Assembly: GCF_902498785.1 (NCBI RefSeq)
Contig: NZ_LR701494.1
Span: 1,503,105 to 1,567,104, forward strand
DNA: 64,000 nt
Reading direction: 5' to 3'
Source of the DNA: Sphingomonas sp. EC-HK361
GTDB taxonomy: Bacteria > Pseudomonadota > Alphaproteobacteria > Sphingomonadales > Sphingomonadaceae
The notes beneath the pieces are model-generated. The model was not told the origin of the DNA. It searched no databases and was given only the letters and a program-made list of their open reading frames with translations. Position numbers and translations under genes: made by a program. Below, piece by piece: positions 6,649-15,968 of the stretch. Within the stretch, counting starts at the first letter, position 1. Each line of letters starts with the position of its first letter.

Positions 6649-9135
6649 ATGAAGACGCCAACCGCACCGACGTGCCTGTTCCACGACGGCGATATCGATA
6701 CCAATCTCAGCAGCAACCCGCACATCTCGGACCTGATTGGTGCGCGCTACTCGCGTCGCCAGACGCTTGGCGGCGGCGTGGGCGCAATGACCGCTGCGGT
6801 GTTCGGCAGCGCGCTGCTCGCCGGCTGCAACGAGGATGGCGGCGGTTCGGGCGCGCAGGTCTTCGTGCCCGCAGGATCGTCGGTCGCGACGACATCCGGC
6901 AAGACGGTCACGCTCAATTCCACCGCGACCAATGCCACCAGCTTTTCCTGGACGCAGATCAGTGGTCCGACGGTGGCGCTCACCGGCGCCAACACCACGA
7001 GCGCGTCGTTCCAGGCGCCGGCGGTCACGTCCGCGCAGACGCTGGTCTTCCAGTTCACCGGCACCGGCGCCGGCGGCAAGACCGGGCAGACCCAGACGAC
7101 GGTCACGGTTTCCCCGGCCACGCTCGACTTCTCGGCAGTATCGAAAAGCCTCGCCGACGTCGTCACGGTACCGTCGGGCTATAACGTGACCGTCCTCTAC
7201 CGGCTCGGCGATCCGATCGCGAACGGCGTCGCCGCCTATGCCAACAACGGCACCGACACGACCTTTTCGAAGCGTGCGGGCGATCACCATGACGGCATGA
7301 GCTATTTCGGCCTCGCCGCGTCGGGCGCCGGCTTCGATGTCACGAACAACACGCGCGGTCTGCTCGTCCTCAACCACGAGAACATCAACCAGCCCTATCT
7401 CCACACGAACGGCGCGACGACGACGGGCGGCGTGCGGCCCGAGGCGGAAGCGTTGAAGGAGATCGAGTGCCACGGCGTCTCGGTGGTCGAGATCAGCAAG
7501 GCGAGCGGCACCTGGGCGTATGCCCAGGCCTCGACCTTCAACCGCCGCATCACCCCGCTCACGCCGATGGCGTTCAGCGGCCCGGTGAAGGGCAACGCCG
7601 CGCTCAAAACGCTCTATTCGACGACCGGCACCGCCGGGCGCGGCACGATCAACAACTGCGCCAACGGCACCATGCCCTGGGGCAGCTACCTGACCAACGA
7701 GGAGAACTGGGCCGGCTATTTCCGCCGTGTCACCGGCGACGTCGCGGCCCGCGGTACCAGCACGACCAAGGCCAATGTCAGCCTCGCGCGCTACGGCATT
7801 CCCGAAAACCGGGCGGGCAATTACGGCTGGGCAACGGTGACCCCCGCCGATGCAAACGACACCAGTTACCGCCGCTGGAACATCAGCGTCGATGCAACCA
7901 AAGCCGCCGATGGCACTGGCGACTTCCGCAACGAGGCGTTCCAGTTCGGCTGGGTGGTGGAGATCGATCCGTTCGACCCTGCTTCGACCCCGCGCAAGCG
8001 CACCGCGCTCGGCCGGATGAACCATGAGGGCTGCCAGTGCGGCCGCACGATCGCGGGGGTGAAGCCCGCCTTCTACATGGGCGACGACGCGCAGAACGAA
8101 TATATCTACAAGTTCGTGTCGAACGTGGCGTGGTCGGCAGCGGATGCCAACCCCTCGAACCGCCTTGCGACCGGCGACAAATATCTCGACGCGGGGACGC
8201 TCTACGTCGCGAAGTTCAACGCCGATGGCTCGGGCCAGTGGCTCCCGCTCGTCTTCGGCCAGGGTCCGCTGACCGCGGCCAACGCGAGCTACGCCTTTGC
8301 GGATCAGGCCGACGTGCTCATCAACGCCCGCCTCGCGGCGGACGCGCTCGGCGCGACGCGGATGGACCGGCCTGAATGGACCGCCGTCAACCCGGTTACC
8401 GGCGAGATGTATTGCACGCTCACCAACAACTCCTCGCGCACTCCGATCGGTGGCGCGAACCCCACCGACACCGCGAACCCGCGTGCCTATGTCGATGCCA
8501 AGGTGACCAGCGGATCGACGAGCGGCAACGCCAACGGCCACATCATCCGCCTGCGTGAAGCGGGCGACACGACCGAGGCAACCGCCTTCACCTGGGACAT
8601 CTACGCCTTCGGTGCACGCTCGACCGCGAATGCCACCAACGTCAACCTGTCAGGCCTCGACGCGACGAACGACTTCTCGTCGCCCGATGGCCTGTGGTTC
8701 GGCATTCCGAGCAACACCACCGGCAACGGCACGCCCGTCCTGTGGATCGAGACCGACGACGGCGCCTATACCGATGTCACCAACTGTATGCTGCTGGCGG
8801 CGATTCCCGGCAATGTCGGCGACGGCGGCACGAAGACGGTGACCAACACGATCGGCGCGCTCAGTGGCTCGCAGTCCACCCGCGTCGGCAAGGCACCCGG
8901 CGCGTCGCTCAAGCGCTTCCTCGTCGGGCCGAAGGAGTGCGAGATCACCGGCATCACGACGACCCCGGACGGCACCGCGCTGTTCGTCAACATCCAGCAT
9001 CCGGGCGAGAACGGCAATCCGGCGAACATCACCTCGAACTGGCCCGACAGCCAGACGAGCACCACCGCGAAAGCCCGCCCGCGCTCGGCGACGATCGTGA
9101 TTACCAAGGCGGACGGCGGGATCGTGGGGATTTGA
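6649..9135 (+). CDS. PhoX-family phosphatase, Tat-exported lipoprotein with an extra Ig/PKD-like domain
   Basis: 828 residues. A long N-terminus carries a twin-arginine motif (S35-RRQTLGGG) followed by lipobox L57-A-G-C60, so the product is probably exported folded and lipid-anchored. Residues about 70-165 look like an Ig/PKD-type beta domain (SGKTVTLNSTAT…FSWTQISGP), then the PhoX (DUF839) region from about 170, with LVLNHENINQPY, WGSYLTNEENWAGYF and RMNHEGCQCGRTIAG. PhoX enzymes are calcium/iron phosphomonoesterases of the envelope. The length exceeds a plain PhoX because of the extra domain. The Pho-box-like repeats upstream support phosphate regulation. Confidence 0.88.
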   Translation: MKTPTAPTCLFHDGDIDTNLSSNPHISDLIGARYSRRQTLGGGVGAMTAAVFGSALLAGCNEDGGGSGAQVFVPAGSSVATTSGKTVTLNSTATNATSFSWTQISGPTVALTGANTTSASFQAPAVTSAQTLVFQFTGTGAGGKTGQTQTTVTVSPATLDFSAVSKSLADVVTVPSGYNVTVLYRLGDPIANGVAAYANNGTDTTFSKRAGDHHDGMSYFGLAASGAGFDVTNNTRGLLVLNHENINQPYLHTNGATTTGGVRPEAEALKEIECHGVSVVEISKASGTWAYAQASTFNRRITPLTPMAFSGPVKGNAALKTLYSTTGTAGRGTINNCANGTMPWGSYLTNEENWAGYFRRVTGDVAARGTSTTKANVSLARYGIPENRAGNYGWATVTPADANDTSYRRWNISVDATKAADGTGDFRNEAFQFGWVVEIDPFDPASTPRKRTALGRMNHEGCQCGRTIAGVKPAFYMGDDAQNEYIYKFVSNVAWSAADANPSNRLATGDKYLDAGTLYVAKFNADGSGQWLPLVFGQGPLTAANASYAFADQADVLINARLAADALGATRMDRPEWTAVNPVTGEMYCTLTNNSSRTPIGGANPTDTANPRAYVDAKVTSGSTSGNANGHIIRLREAGDTTEATAFTWDIYAFGARSTANATNVNLSGLDATNDFSSPDGLWFGIPSNTTGNGTPVLWIETDDGAYTDVTNCMLLAAIPGNVGDGGTKTVTNTIGALSGSQSTRVGKAPGASLKRFLVGPKECEITGITTTPDGTALFVNIQHPGENGNPANITSNWPDSQTSTTAKARPRSATIVITKADGGIVGI

Positions 9136-9144
9136 TCCGCTAGA

Positions 9145-9270
9145 ATCCTCCCCTGAAAGGGGAGGGGGACCATGCGAAGCATGGTGGAGGGGGCTTTCCT
9201 CAAACGCTGCGCTATCGGAAGGCCCCCTCCGTCAGTCCTTCGGACTGCCACCTCCCCGTGCCGGGGAGGA
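9145..9270. repeat. Long imperfect inverted repeat between convergent genes
   Basis: Outer arms ATCCTCCCCTG (left) and CGGGGAGGAT (right), inner arms GGAGGGGGCTTTCC and GGAAGGCCCCCTCC, plus small hairpins CCATGC-gaa-GCATGG and TCC-ttc-GGA. It fills the gap between phoX and the YaiI gene and could act as a transcription block. It belongs to none of the three repeat families described elsewhere in the window. Confidence 0.7.
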
Positions 9271-9738
9271 TCACTTTCGCCGCAACCGCACCAGCGCACC
9301 ATCCAGCGCCGAAAGAAACGCCGAGCGATCCGTCTTCGTGAACGGAGGAGGACCGCCGATCTGCTCCCCACCCGCGCGCAAGTCCGCCATGATCGCCCGC
9401 GTCGCGATCTGCGCGCCGATCGAACTCGTGGTGAATGCGCGGCCGGTAGGCGCAAGGACGGTCGCGCCCGCCTTGAGGCAGCGATCGGCGAGCAGGATGT
9501 CGGCGGTGATGACTACGGCCTTCGCGTCCGCCGCTTCCGCGATCCAGTCGTCCGCGGCATCGAACGCATCGCTCACCACCACGCGGTCGATCAGCGGGTG
9601 ATCCGGCACGCGCAGATGGCTGTTGCTGACGATGGTGACGGGCACCGCGAGCCGCCACGCCACGCGGTAGACCTCGTCCTTCACCGGGCAGGCATCGGCA
9701 TCGACGAGGATGCGGACGACGGGCGGCGCGGCGCTCAA
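9271..9738 (-). CDS. YaiI/YqxD family protein (UPF0178, DUF188)
   Basis: 155 residues starting at TTG 9738, which overlaps the helicase stop as TTGA. Family signatures: [19 protein letters not shown] near the N-terminus, [37 protein letters not shown] and a C-terminal [16 protein letters not shown]. The fold is NYN/PIN-like, suggesting a nucleic-acid-acting enzyme, but no activity is established for the family. Coupling to the helicase hints at RNA metabolism; that is inference. Confidence 0.92.
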   Translation of the reverse strand: MSAAPPVVRILVDADACPVKDEVYRVAWRLAVPVTIVSNSHLRVPDHPLIDRVVVSDAFDAADDWIAEAADAKAVVITADILLADRCLKAGATVLAPTGRAFTTSSIGAQIATRAIMADLRAGGEQIGGPPPFTKTDRSAFLSALDGALVRLRRK

Positions 9739-11516
9739 CGCGGGCGCTGCGTCCTGTTGGGCGCGCGGCCGCCGGTCGCTCGCGGGCCGTTGCTGCGCGG
9801 GCTGTTGCTGCGCGCCGCACCCGATTGAGGACCACGCCGCGGCGCACCGCCCCCGTTGCCGCCGCCACCCGGCCGCCGCTCCAGCGTCGGGCGCGCGGGC
9901 GCTGCATTACGGGCCGGCGCGCCATCGACCGCCTCGATCGCGACGCCGCTTTCGTCCTCGCCGTCCGCGCTCGCGGTCTTGGCGACGGCGGCAGCGAAGC
10001 GCTGTGCGATCGCGCGCGGCACCTGAAACTGCGTCTCCATCGCGCCGATGCGGATCGCGCCGATCTCGGATTTCGTCACATGGCCGCGTCGGCAGAGCAG
10101 CGGCAGGATCCAGCGCGGGTCGGCATTCTGGCGCCGGCCGATGTTCATGCGGAACCACACCGTGTCGTCGAAGCCCGCGCGGTGCCCGCGCTGCTCCGGC
10201 GTCGCGGCGCCGCGGTCGATCAGCTCCTCGGGCGCGGGCATCGCGGCGCGGTGCGCGGCGACGAGCGCGGCGGCGATATCTTCGGGCGACTTCTGCGCCA
10301 TCAGCTCGGCGGCGAGCGCGGCGTCGTCCTCGTCGATCTCGACCGGGGCGAGGAGCGCGGTCAACAGCCGCTCGCGATCCTGCTTGCGGATGTCCTCGGG
10401 CGTCGGCGCGTCGCCCCACGTCGCCGGAATCCGCGCCTGACGCAGCATCATGTCGACCCGCTTGCGCCGCGGATAGGGCACGATCAGAACCGCGGTGCCC
10501 TTTTTCCCCGCGCGGCCGGTGCGGCCCGAGCGGTGCTGCAGCGTCTCGGCATCGCGCGGCAGCTCGACATGGACGACGAGGCTCAGTGTCGGCAGGTCGA
10601 TGCCGCGCGCCGCAACGTCGGTCGCGACGCAGACGCGGGCGCGGCGATCGCGCAACGCCTGCAACGCATGGTTACGTTCGGACTGGCTGTGCTCGCCCGA
10701 CAGCGCCACGGCGGCAAACCCGCGCTCGACCAGGCTGGCGTGCAGATGCCGCACATTGTCGCGCGTCGCGCAGAACAGCATCGCCGTCTCCGCCTCGTAG
10801 AAGCGCAGCAGGTTGATGACCGCGTGCTCGATATCGGACGGCGCGACCGTGATCGCGCGGTATTCGATATCGCCGTGCCCGCGGTCCTCGCCCACCGTCG
10901 AGATGCGCAGCGCGTCGCGCTGATACGTCTTGGCGAGGTGGACGATCGGCTTGGGGATCGTCGCCGAAAACAGCAGCGTCCGCCGCTCCTTGGGGGACGC
11001 GTCGAGCAGCGTCTGCAGGTCGTCGCGAAAGCCCATGTCGAGCATCTCGTCCGCTTCGTCGAGGACGGCCGCGCGCAGGCCCGACAGGTCGAGCGCGCCC
11101 CGCTCGAGGTGATCGCGCAGCCGGCCGGGCGTGCCGACGACGACGTGGGTGCCGTGGCTCAGCGCGCGGCGCTCGCGGCTGGCATCCATCCCGCCGACAC
11201 AGGTCGCGATGCGCAGGCCCGCGGCCTTGTACAGCCACGACAGCTCCTTCGCGACCTGCAGCGCAAGTTCGCGCGTCGGCGCGATGACGAGTGCGCGGGG
11301 CAGGCCGGCAGCGGGGGCGTGGCCCTCGTCGAGCAGCGTGTCCGCGATGGCGAGCCCGAAGGCGACGGTCTTGCCCGATCCGGTCTGGGCGGAGACGAGA
11401 AGATCGCGTCCCGCGGCATCGGGTTCGACCACGGCGGCCTGAACGGGGGTGAGGGCGGTATACCCGCGCGCGACGAGCGCGTCCGCGAGGACGGGGGGAA
11501 GGGTGCTGAAGGGCAT
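9735..11516 (-). CDS. DEAD-box RNA helicase (DeaD/DbpA-like)
   Basis: 593 residues. Core motifs in order: Q motif LTPVQ, Walker [58 protein letters not shown] and [10 protein letters not shown]. After the core comes an acidic linker and a DbpA-type RNA-binding domain ([22 protein letters not shown]), then a C-terminal tail rich in Arg, Gly, Asn and Pro. Such proteins remodel structured RNA in ribosome assembly, cold response and mRNA decay. The next gene (YaiI) starts on its stop codon. Confidence 0.95.
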   Translation of the reverse strand: MPFSTLPPVLADALVARGYTALTPVQAAVVEPDAAGRDLLVSAQTGSGKTVAFGLAIADTLLDEGHAPAAGLPRALVIAPTRELALQVAKELSWLYKAAGLRIATCVGGMDASRERRALSHGTHVVVGTPGRLRDHLERGALDLSGLRAAVLDEADEMLDMGFRDDLQTLLDASPKERRTLLFSATIPKPIVHLAKTYQRDALRISTVGEDRGHGDIEYRAITVAPSDIEHAVINLLRFYEAETAMLFCATRDNVRHLHASLVERGFAAVALSGEHSQSERNHALQALRDRRARVCVATDVAARGIDLPTLSLVVHVELPRDAETLQHRSGRTGRAGKKGTAVLIVPYPRRKRVDMMLRQARIPATWGDAPTPEDIRKQDRERLLTALLAPVEIDEDDAALAAELMAQKSPEDIAAALVAAHRAAMPAPEELIDRGAATPEQRGHRAGFDDTVWFRMNIGRRQNADPRWILPLLCRRGHVTKSEIGAIRIGAMETQFQVPRAIAQRFAAAVAKTASADGEDESGVAIEAVDGAPARNAAPARPTLERRPGGGGNGGGAPRRGPQSGAARSNSPRSNGPRATGGRAPNRTQRPR

Positions 11517-11610
11517 GAGCCAATTCGAATGGGAGGATTAAACGCCGCTCATGCGCTTTTCAGCGCGAAAACGCAAATTCACGCGAGGCGCCGGCGGAGG
11601 CCGGTCGCGC

Positions 11611-11645
11611 AAAAAAAAAGGGGCGGCTCCGGGTGGAGCCGCCCC
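11611..11645 (-). terminator. Intrinsic terminator of the TonB-receptor gene
   Basis: Perfect 11-bp stem GGGGCGGCTCC (11620-11630) with GGAGCCGCCCC (11635-11645). On the minus strand it is followed by nine T residues (A run 11611-11619), placed about 55 bases after the receptor stop. Confidence 0.93.
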
Positions 11646-11697
11646 AAGGAACCGGTGGGGCCTCAGATATCGAGGGAGTTCGAGGCCCTTCGTCCGA

Positions 11698-14600
11698 TCA
11701 GTATTTAAACGTCGCGCCCGCGCGGAACTGGCGCCCGATCAGGCCGGCATAGTGCCAGGTCGTCAGGAAGTTCGGCGCGCTGGCATAGGCCGCCGGCGCG
11801 ATCGGCGCGCGGGCGTCGAACAGGTTCTTCACGTTGAAGAAGAAGGTGAAGTTGTCCGCCACGCGCGTCGTGAAGTTCAGGTCGGTCGTGATGAACGGGC
11901 GGACGTAGCAGAACGCGTCGCCGTTCGAACCGGCCGGCTTGTAGAGGTTCGCCGAGCAGTCCGTCGTGAACGGCGCAGACTGCTGGTCGGTCGAAACCTC
12001 CTTGATCCGGCCGACATAATAGGCGGTCAGGCTGAGCGAGTAGGGACCCGCATCCAGCGTGTTCTGCCAGTTGCCGCGCCAGTCCGGCGTGCCGTTGCCC
12101 GACGACAGGTCGTACGGCCCAAGCGTCCCCGCATAACGCTGAACACCTGCGGTGGTGTGCAGATCATATTTGAAGATGTGGGTCGCCTCGACACGGCTGG
12201 TGAAAGTCACGTCGTTGCCGAGCGGGATCGTCGCCGTCGCCGCCAGATCGATGCCAGAGGTGATTGCATAGTTGGCGTTCACATACGGCACGTCGATGAT
12301 GAGCACACGCGGCAGCGCGTTCGAATAGCGCGGATCGGGATCCGGCGCATCGACCGTGTTGACGGCATAGCCCGGGCCGACGGCCGCGACCGCCGCCTGC
12401 GCCGCAGCGAGGTTCGCCGCGCCGTAATAGGCACTGACAGCCTTGCCGATGTCAGGGCCGGCAACGATCAGGTCCGACTTCTTCACGTTGTAATAGTCGG
12501 CGGTCAGGCTCAGCCACTTGACCGGCTGGAAGATCGCGCCGGCGGTGAAGCTGCGCGAGGTTTCCGGCTTCAGGTCCGGGTTGCCACGAACGCCGCGACC
12601 CAGCGAGTAAGCGAGGTTGTACGGGTTTCCGCCATTGGTGCAGCCGGTGCCGCTGACGGCGCCGCCGTGCGCGATCTGGAAGTTGCACGGCGGGGTCGTG
12701 GTGACGAAGCCGGCATATTGGCTGCGCGGGCCCGATTCCGCGAAGGTCGGGGCGCGGAAGCCCTGCGAGTAGGTGCCGCGCAGCGCGAACTCGCGGAAGG
12801 GCGTGAACTTCACGCCGACCTTGGGCGAGAAGTGGCTGAACCCTTCCGAATAGTGATCGTACCGGCCCGACACGTTGACGTCGAGCTGGGTGACGATCGG
12901 CGCGTCGAGCTCGAAATACGCCGCCGACACGGTGTGCTGGCCGAACGCCGAGGCGGTCGTCAGGCCATAGGTGTCGAGCGCCGCGTTCTGGTTGTTGTTC
13001 TCCAGCTTCTCGCGGCGAACCTGGCCGCCGACCGCGACCTGCAGCGGGCCGCCCGGCAGCGTGCCGAGCACCTTCGTCACCGACGCGTCGATGCCGTACA
13101 TTTCCGAATAGGACGGCGTCGTCTTGTCGGGCGCGAGTGCCTGGCGGACAGCCGTGCTGTTCGTCTGCGGATTGACGAAATTGTACGAGCCCGTGTTGAT
13201 CGCGCTGCGCAGCGCCGCGATGTTGATCAGGCCGTGCTGGGTGATGCTCAGATTGTCGCGGGCATACACGCCCTCGACCCGCCAGTTCCAGTCACCGTCG
13301 AAGCTGCCGTTGAGACCGCCGGTGAAGCGGTAGACCTCGTTGGTGCGATCGCTGCCCGCCGGGATGTCGCCGAACAGATAATAGATACGCGCCGCACCCT
13401 GGTTCGGCGTCAGTGCGTTCGCTGCCGCGAAGGGATTGTTCGGGTTGAGGCGGCGGTTGGCGAGGTCGGTCGCGCAGTTGTTGCCGCTTGCGCAGATATA
13501 CACGGGCAGGACGATGCCGGGGTTCGACGACGCCGTCGAAGGCGCCGCACCGAATGGCTGGGTCGCGCGGATCGCCGACGGGATGCCCTGAATGCTGACA
13601 TAGCTGCGGCTGTAGCTGCCGGTCAGATACCCCTCGATATTGTCCGACAGACGCAGGCTTGCGCGGCCGTTGACCGAATAGCGCTCCTGCAGCGGCTGAA
13701 GCTGGCGATACAGGTCGGTCAGGTCGTATTTGCAGCCCGTTCCCTGCGCGGTACCGGTCGCGACGGTGTAGGTTCCGCGGGCGCAGTTTCCGAGGCCAAG
13801 CGCCTGATACTGGTTGGTCAGCGGCGCACCGGCCTGCCCGCTGAGCGGGTTGTTCAGGTCGGTCTGGTTGACGCGCGTGACATAGGCGGTCGGGGTGTTG
13901 ATCGTCAGCGACTGGTCGGCCGAATTGTTGTCGATGCCGCCGATCCGCGTCAGGTCCTGCGTGTTGTAGGGGAAGCCGCGGCTGTGGCTCGTGACGCGGC
14001 CGTCGCGCTGATATTCGCCGTTGATGTAGACGTTGAAGCCGCTCGCTTCATAATCGCCGTAGCCGAGCGTCAGGTTCGCGCGCTGGTGGCTCGCATCGCC
14101 CTTTTCGGCGACGCCGCCTTCGACCAGGCCGTCAATGCCGACGAACTGCTTCTTCAGCTTGATGTTGACCACGCCGCCGATCGCGTCGGCGCCGTAGGTC
14201 GAGGATGCGCCGTCCTTCAGGACTTCGATCCTGTCGACCAGGCTGAAGGGGATCGAGTTCAGGTCGACATAGGCGTTGTGCCCGTCGTCGTTGATCGGGA
14301 AGTTGGTCGAGCGCAGGCCGTCCACAAGGACGAGCGTGGACGACACGCCGAGGCCGCGCAGCGACACGGCCGAGCCGCCGGCCGAGAAGCCGGTCTGGAA
14401 GCCGGTGCCGATCGAACCGGCGCTGTCGGCGGAGATCGAGCGGATCGCGTCCGACGCGGTCGTGATGCCGGCCTTCGACAGCGTGTCCGACGTCAGCACG
14501 GTGACGGGCGAGGGGGTTTCGGTATCGGTGCGACGGAACAGCGATCCGGTGACGACGATGTCCTTGTCCGCGCCGGTATCAGCCTGCGCGTCGGCCGTGG

Positions 14601-14736
14601 TCGCAGCAGTCGTGCTCGGCACCGTCTGATCCGCCACCTGCGCGTGCGCGGGGCTGGTCGACATGGCGATGGCGAACGCAAGCGGCGCGACACCGTCGCG
14701 CAGACGCAGCGCATGGCTGCGGCAAGAAAACTTCAT
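11698..14736 (-). CDS. TonB-dependent outer-membrane receptor
   Basis: 1012 residues. Signal peptide 1-32 ending AHA|Q, an N-terminal spacer, then the plug domain (DIVVTGSLFRRTD as TonB-box region; SLRGLGVSSTLVLVDGLRS; RIEVLKDGASSTYGADAIGG) and a 22-strand barrel ending in a C-terminal aromatic residue (FRAGATFKY). It brings a bound ligand through the outer membrane using TonB-ExbBD energy. The ligand is unknown: no helper genes adjoin it, so siderophore, vitamin or oligosaccharide cannot be separated. It is a single-gene transcript with its own terminator; a 22-base hairpin lies in its 5' leader. Confidence 0.95.
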   Translation of the reverse strand: MKFSCRSHALRLRDGVAPLAFAIAMSTSPAHAQVADQTVPSTTAATTADAQADTGADKDIVVTGSLFRRTDTETPSPVTVLTSDTLSKAGITTASDAIRSISADSAGSIGTGFQTGFSAGGSAVSLRGLGVSSTLVLVDGLRSTNFPINDDGHNAYVDLNSIPFSLVDRIEVLKDGASSTYGADAIGGVVNIKLKKQFVGIDGLVEGGVAEKGDASHQRANLTLGYGDYEASGFNVYINGEYQRDGRVTSHSRGFPYNTQDLTRIGGIDNNSADQSLTINTPTAYVTRVNQTDLNNPLSGQAGAPLTNQYQALGLGNCARGTYTVATGTAQGTGCKYDLTDLYRQLQPLQERYSVNGRASLRLSDNIEGYLTGSYSRSYVSIQGIPSAIRATQPFGAAPSTASSNPGIVLPVYICASGNNCATDLANRRLNPNNPFAAANALTPNQGAARIYYLFGDIPAGSDRTNEVYRFTGGLNGSFDGDWNWRVEGVYARDNLSITQHGLINIAALRSAINTGSYNFVNPQTNSTAVRQALAPDKTTPSYSEMYGIDASVTKVLGTLPGGPLQVAVGGQVRREKLENNNQNAALDTYGLTTASAFGQHTVSAAYFELDAPIVTQLDVNVSGRYDHYSEGFSHFSPKVGVKFTPFREFALRGTYSQGFRAPTFAESGPRSQYAGFVTTTPPCNFQIAHGGAVSGTGCTNGGNPYNLAYSLGRGVRGNPDLKPETSRSFTAGAIFQPVKWLSLTADYYNVKKSDLIVAGPDIGKAVSAYYGAANLAAAQAAVAAVGPGYAVNTVDAPDPDPRYSNALPRVLIIDVPYVNANYAITSGIDLAATATIPLGNDVTFTSRVEATHIFKYDLHTTAGVQRYAGTLGPYDLSSGNGTPDWRGNWQNTLDAGPYSLSLTAYYVGRIKEVSTDQQSAPFTTDCSANLYKPAGSNGDAFCYVRPFITTDLNFTTRVADNFTFFFNVKNLFDARAPIAPAAYASAPNFLTTWHYAGLIGRQFRAGATFKY

Positions 14737-15041
14737 GTATGAAAACTCCCCATACGCATCCAGCCGGCGAACGCCGGCTGGAAGGAGGCTTTATGTCCCC
14801 CCGGACACCTCCATCGCGCAACGCTGCATCGCCACGAAAACTTTGTAAATGGCCGATGCGGATATTTCTGAATTGTGTCACGCCTGCATCAATCAGGTCG
14901 TATTGCTGACGTTATTGTTGAGAACTTACTGCTACGACCCCCGGCAAAGACTTGGTTCGATCAGGATTCCGGTTGGAAGCAGTCCGCCGCCACGATCCGT
15001 TAACCACCTTCGGTCCATGAAGCGCATCGAACGGGGTGGGC
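14737..15041. other. Divergent intergenic region
   Basis: About 300 bases between the TonB receptor (left, minus) and the PAP2 gene (right, plus). A perfect 10-bp inverted repeat CCAGCCGGCG-aa-CGCCGGCTGG (14760-14781) falls in the receptor's leader, about 25 bases before its start, and could pair in the mRNA. The middle (14840-14940) is more AT-rich and should contain both promoters, but I see no convincing -35/-10 pair. Confidence 0.45.
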
Positions 15042-15968
15042 ATGGTTACGGCAACGCGTGGGCATCTGTGGGGTCTGGTGATCGGCGGATCGCTTCTGGT
15101 CGCGATCGGTTTTCGCATGACCGGCCTGTCGGTCGCCCGGTCTACCGGCGCGCCCTATCTCGCGATGATCGGACTGATCGCTGGTGTCGCCGCGTTGCGG
15201 GGCCGGCTGACCGACGCGCGCCAGTTGCGGCTGGCGGACCTCATCGAACTGCTCGGCCTGTTCTGCTGGGTGAGCGCGCTTGGCGGGCTTGGCAGCTACG
15301 CCGTCGCCGCGGCGAGCCACGGCTTTCACGACGCGGCACTGGCAAACATCGATAGCGCGATGGGTTTCGACTGGCTGGCCACGTACCGCTTCTTCGCGGG
15401 CCATTCCTGGCTGACCGCCGTCACCGCTCCGGCATATCGGACAATTTTCGCGACTCCGCTTGTTGTCATCGCCGCCCTGACGATGACCGGAAGGGCGGAG
15501 CGCGCTCGCACGTTCGTTGCCGTCTTTGGCGTCGCACTTTGCGTGTGCCTGTTCTCGTTCTATTTTCTTCCTGCGCGCTCGGCGCTCGCCTATCACGTCG
15601 GTATGGCGCCGGGTTACATGCCCGCTACTGGGCTTGACCATGTGGCGATCATCGAAGCGTTGCGTGGCGGCGCGGTTCATGTCGTCGATCCGGCACGGAT
15701 CGTGGGCCTGATTACGTTTCCCAGCTTCCACGCGGTGTGCGCGGTTTTGTTCACATGGTCAGGTTGGCCCGTCGCGCGCCTGCGCATGCCCCTGCTGCTG
15801 GTGAACGGTATGATGTTGGCGGCGACACCAGTCGAGGGCACGCATTACCTGATCGATGTCATCGCCGGCCTCGCCCTTGCAGCAGCTCTGATCGGGGTGG
15901 CGCACAGGCGAAATCTGCCAGCGTCGGCAGCTGCCCGTCACCGTGACCGGACGCTTTCGCCTGCGTGA
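15042..15968 (+). CDS. PAP2-superfamily membrane phosphatase/transferase
   Basis: About 308 residues with at least six hydrophobic segments. It carries PAP2-type motifs FPSFHAVCAVLF (SxH motif) and TPVEGTHYLIDVIAG (catalytic His plus Asp), in the arrangement seen in inositol-phosphorylceramide-synthase-like PAP2 proteins. Sphingomonads make glycosphingolipids, so a role in lipid head-group exchange or lipid phosphate removal is plausible but not shown. ATG 15042 is chosen over GTG 15036 for its GGGGTGG at normal spacing. The next gene begins 26 bases before its stop. Confidence 0.82.
   Translation: MVTATRGHLWGLVIGGSLLVAIGFRMTGLSVARSTGAPYLAMIGLIAGVAALRGRLTDARQLRLADLIELLGLFCWVSALGGLGSYAVAAASHGFHDAALANIDSAMGFDWLATYRFFAGHSWLTAVTAPAYRTIFATPLVVIAALTMTGRAERARTFVAVFGVALCVCLFSFYFLPARSALAYHVGMAPGYMPATGLDHVAIIEALRGGAVHVVDPARIVGLITFPSFHAVCAVLFTWSGWPVARLRMPLLLVNGMMLAATPVEGTHYLIDVIAGLALAAALIGVAHRRNLPASAAARHRDRTLSPA

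Noticed and set aside
6559-8541. 660-codon minus-strand frame opposite phoX
   Set aside because: No motif, no start context, and it runs against a well-supported gene.
11551-14742. Open frame of over 1000 codons on the plus strand opposite the TonB receptor
   Set aside because: It mirrors the receptor codon by codon in high-GC DNA, is rich in Arg/Val/Ala/Asp, and has no recognisable domain; the minus strand encodes a full receptor with signal peptide and terminator.
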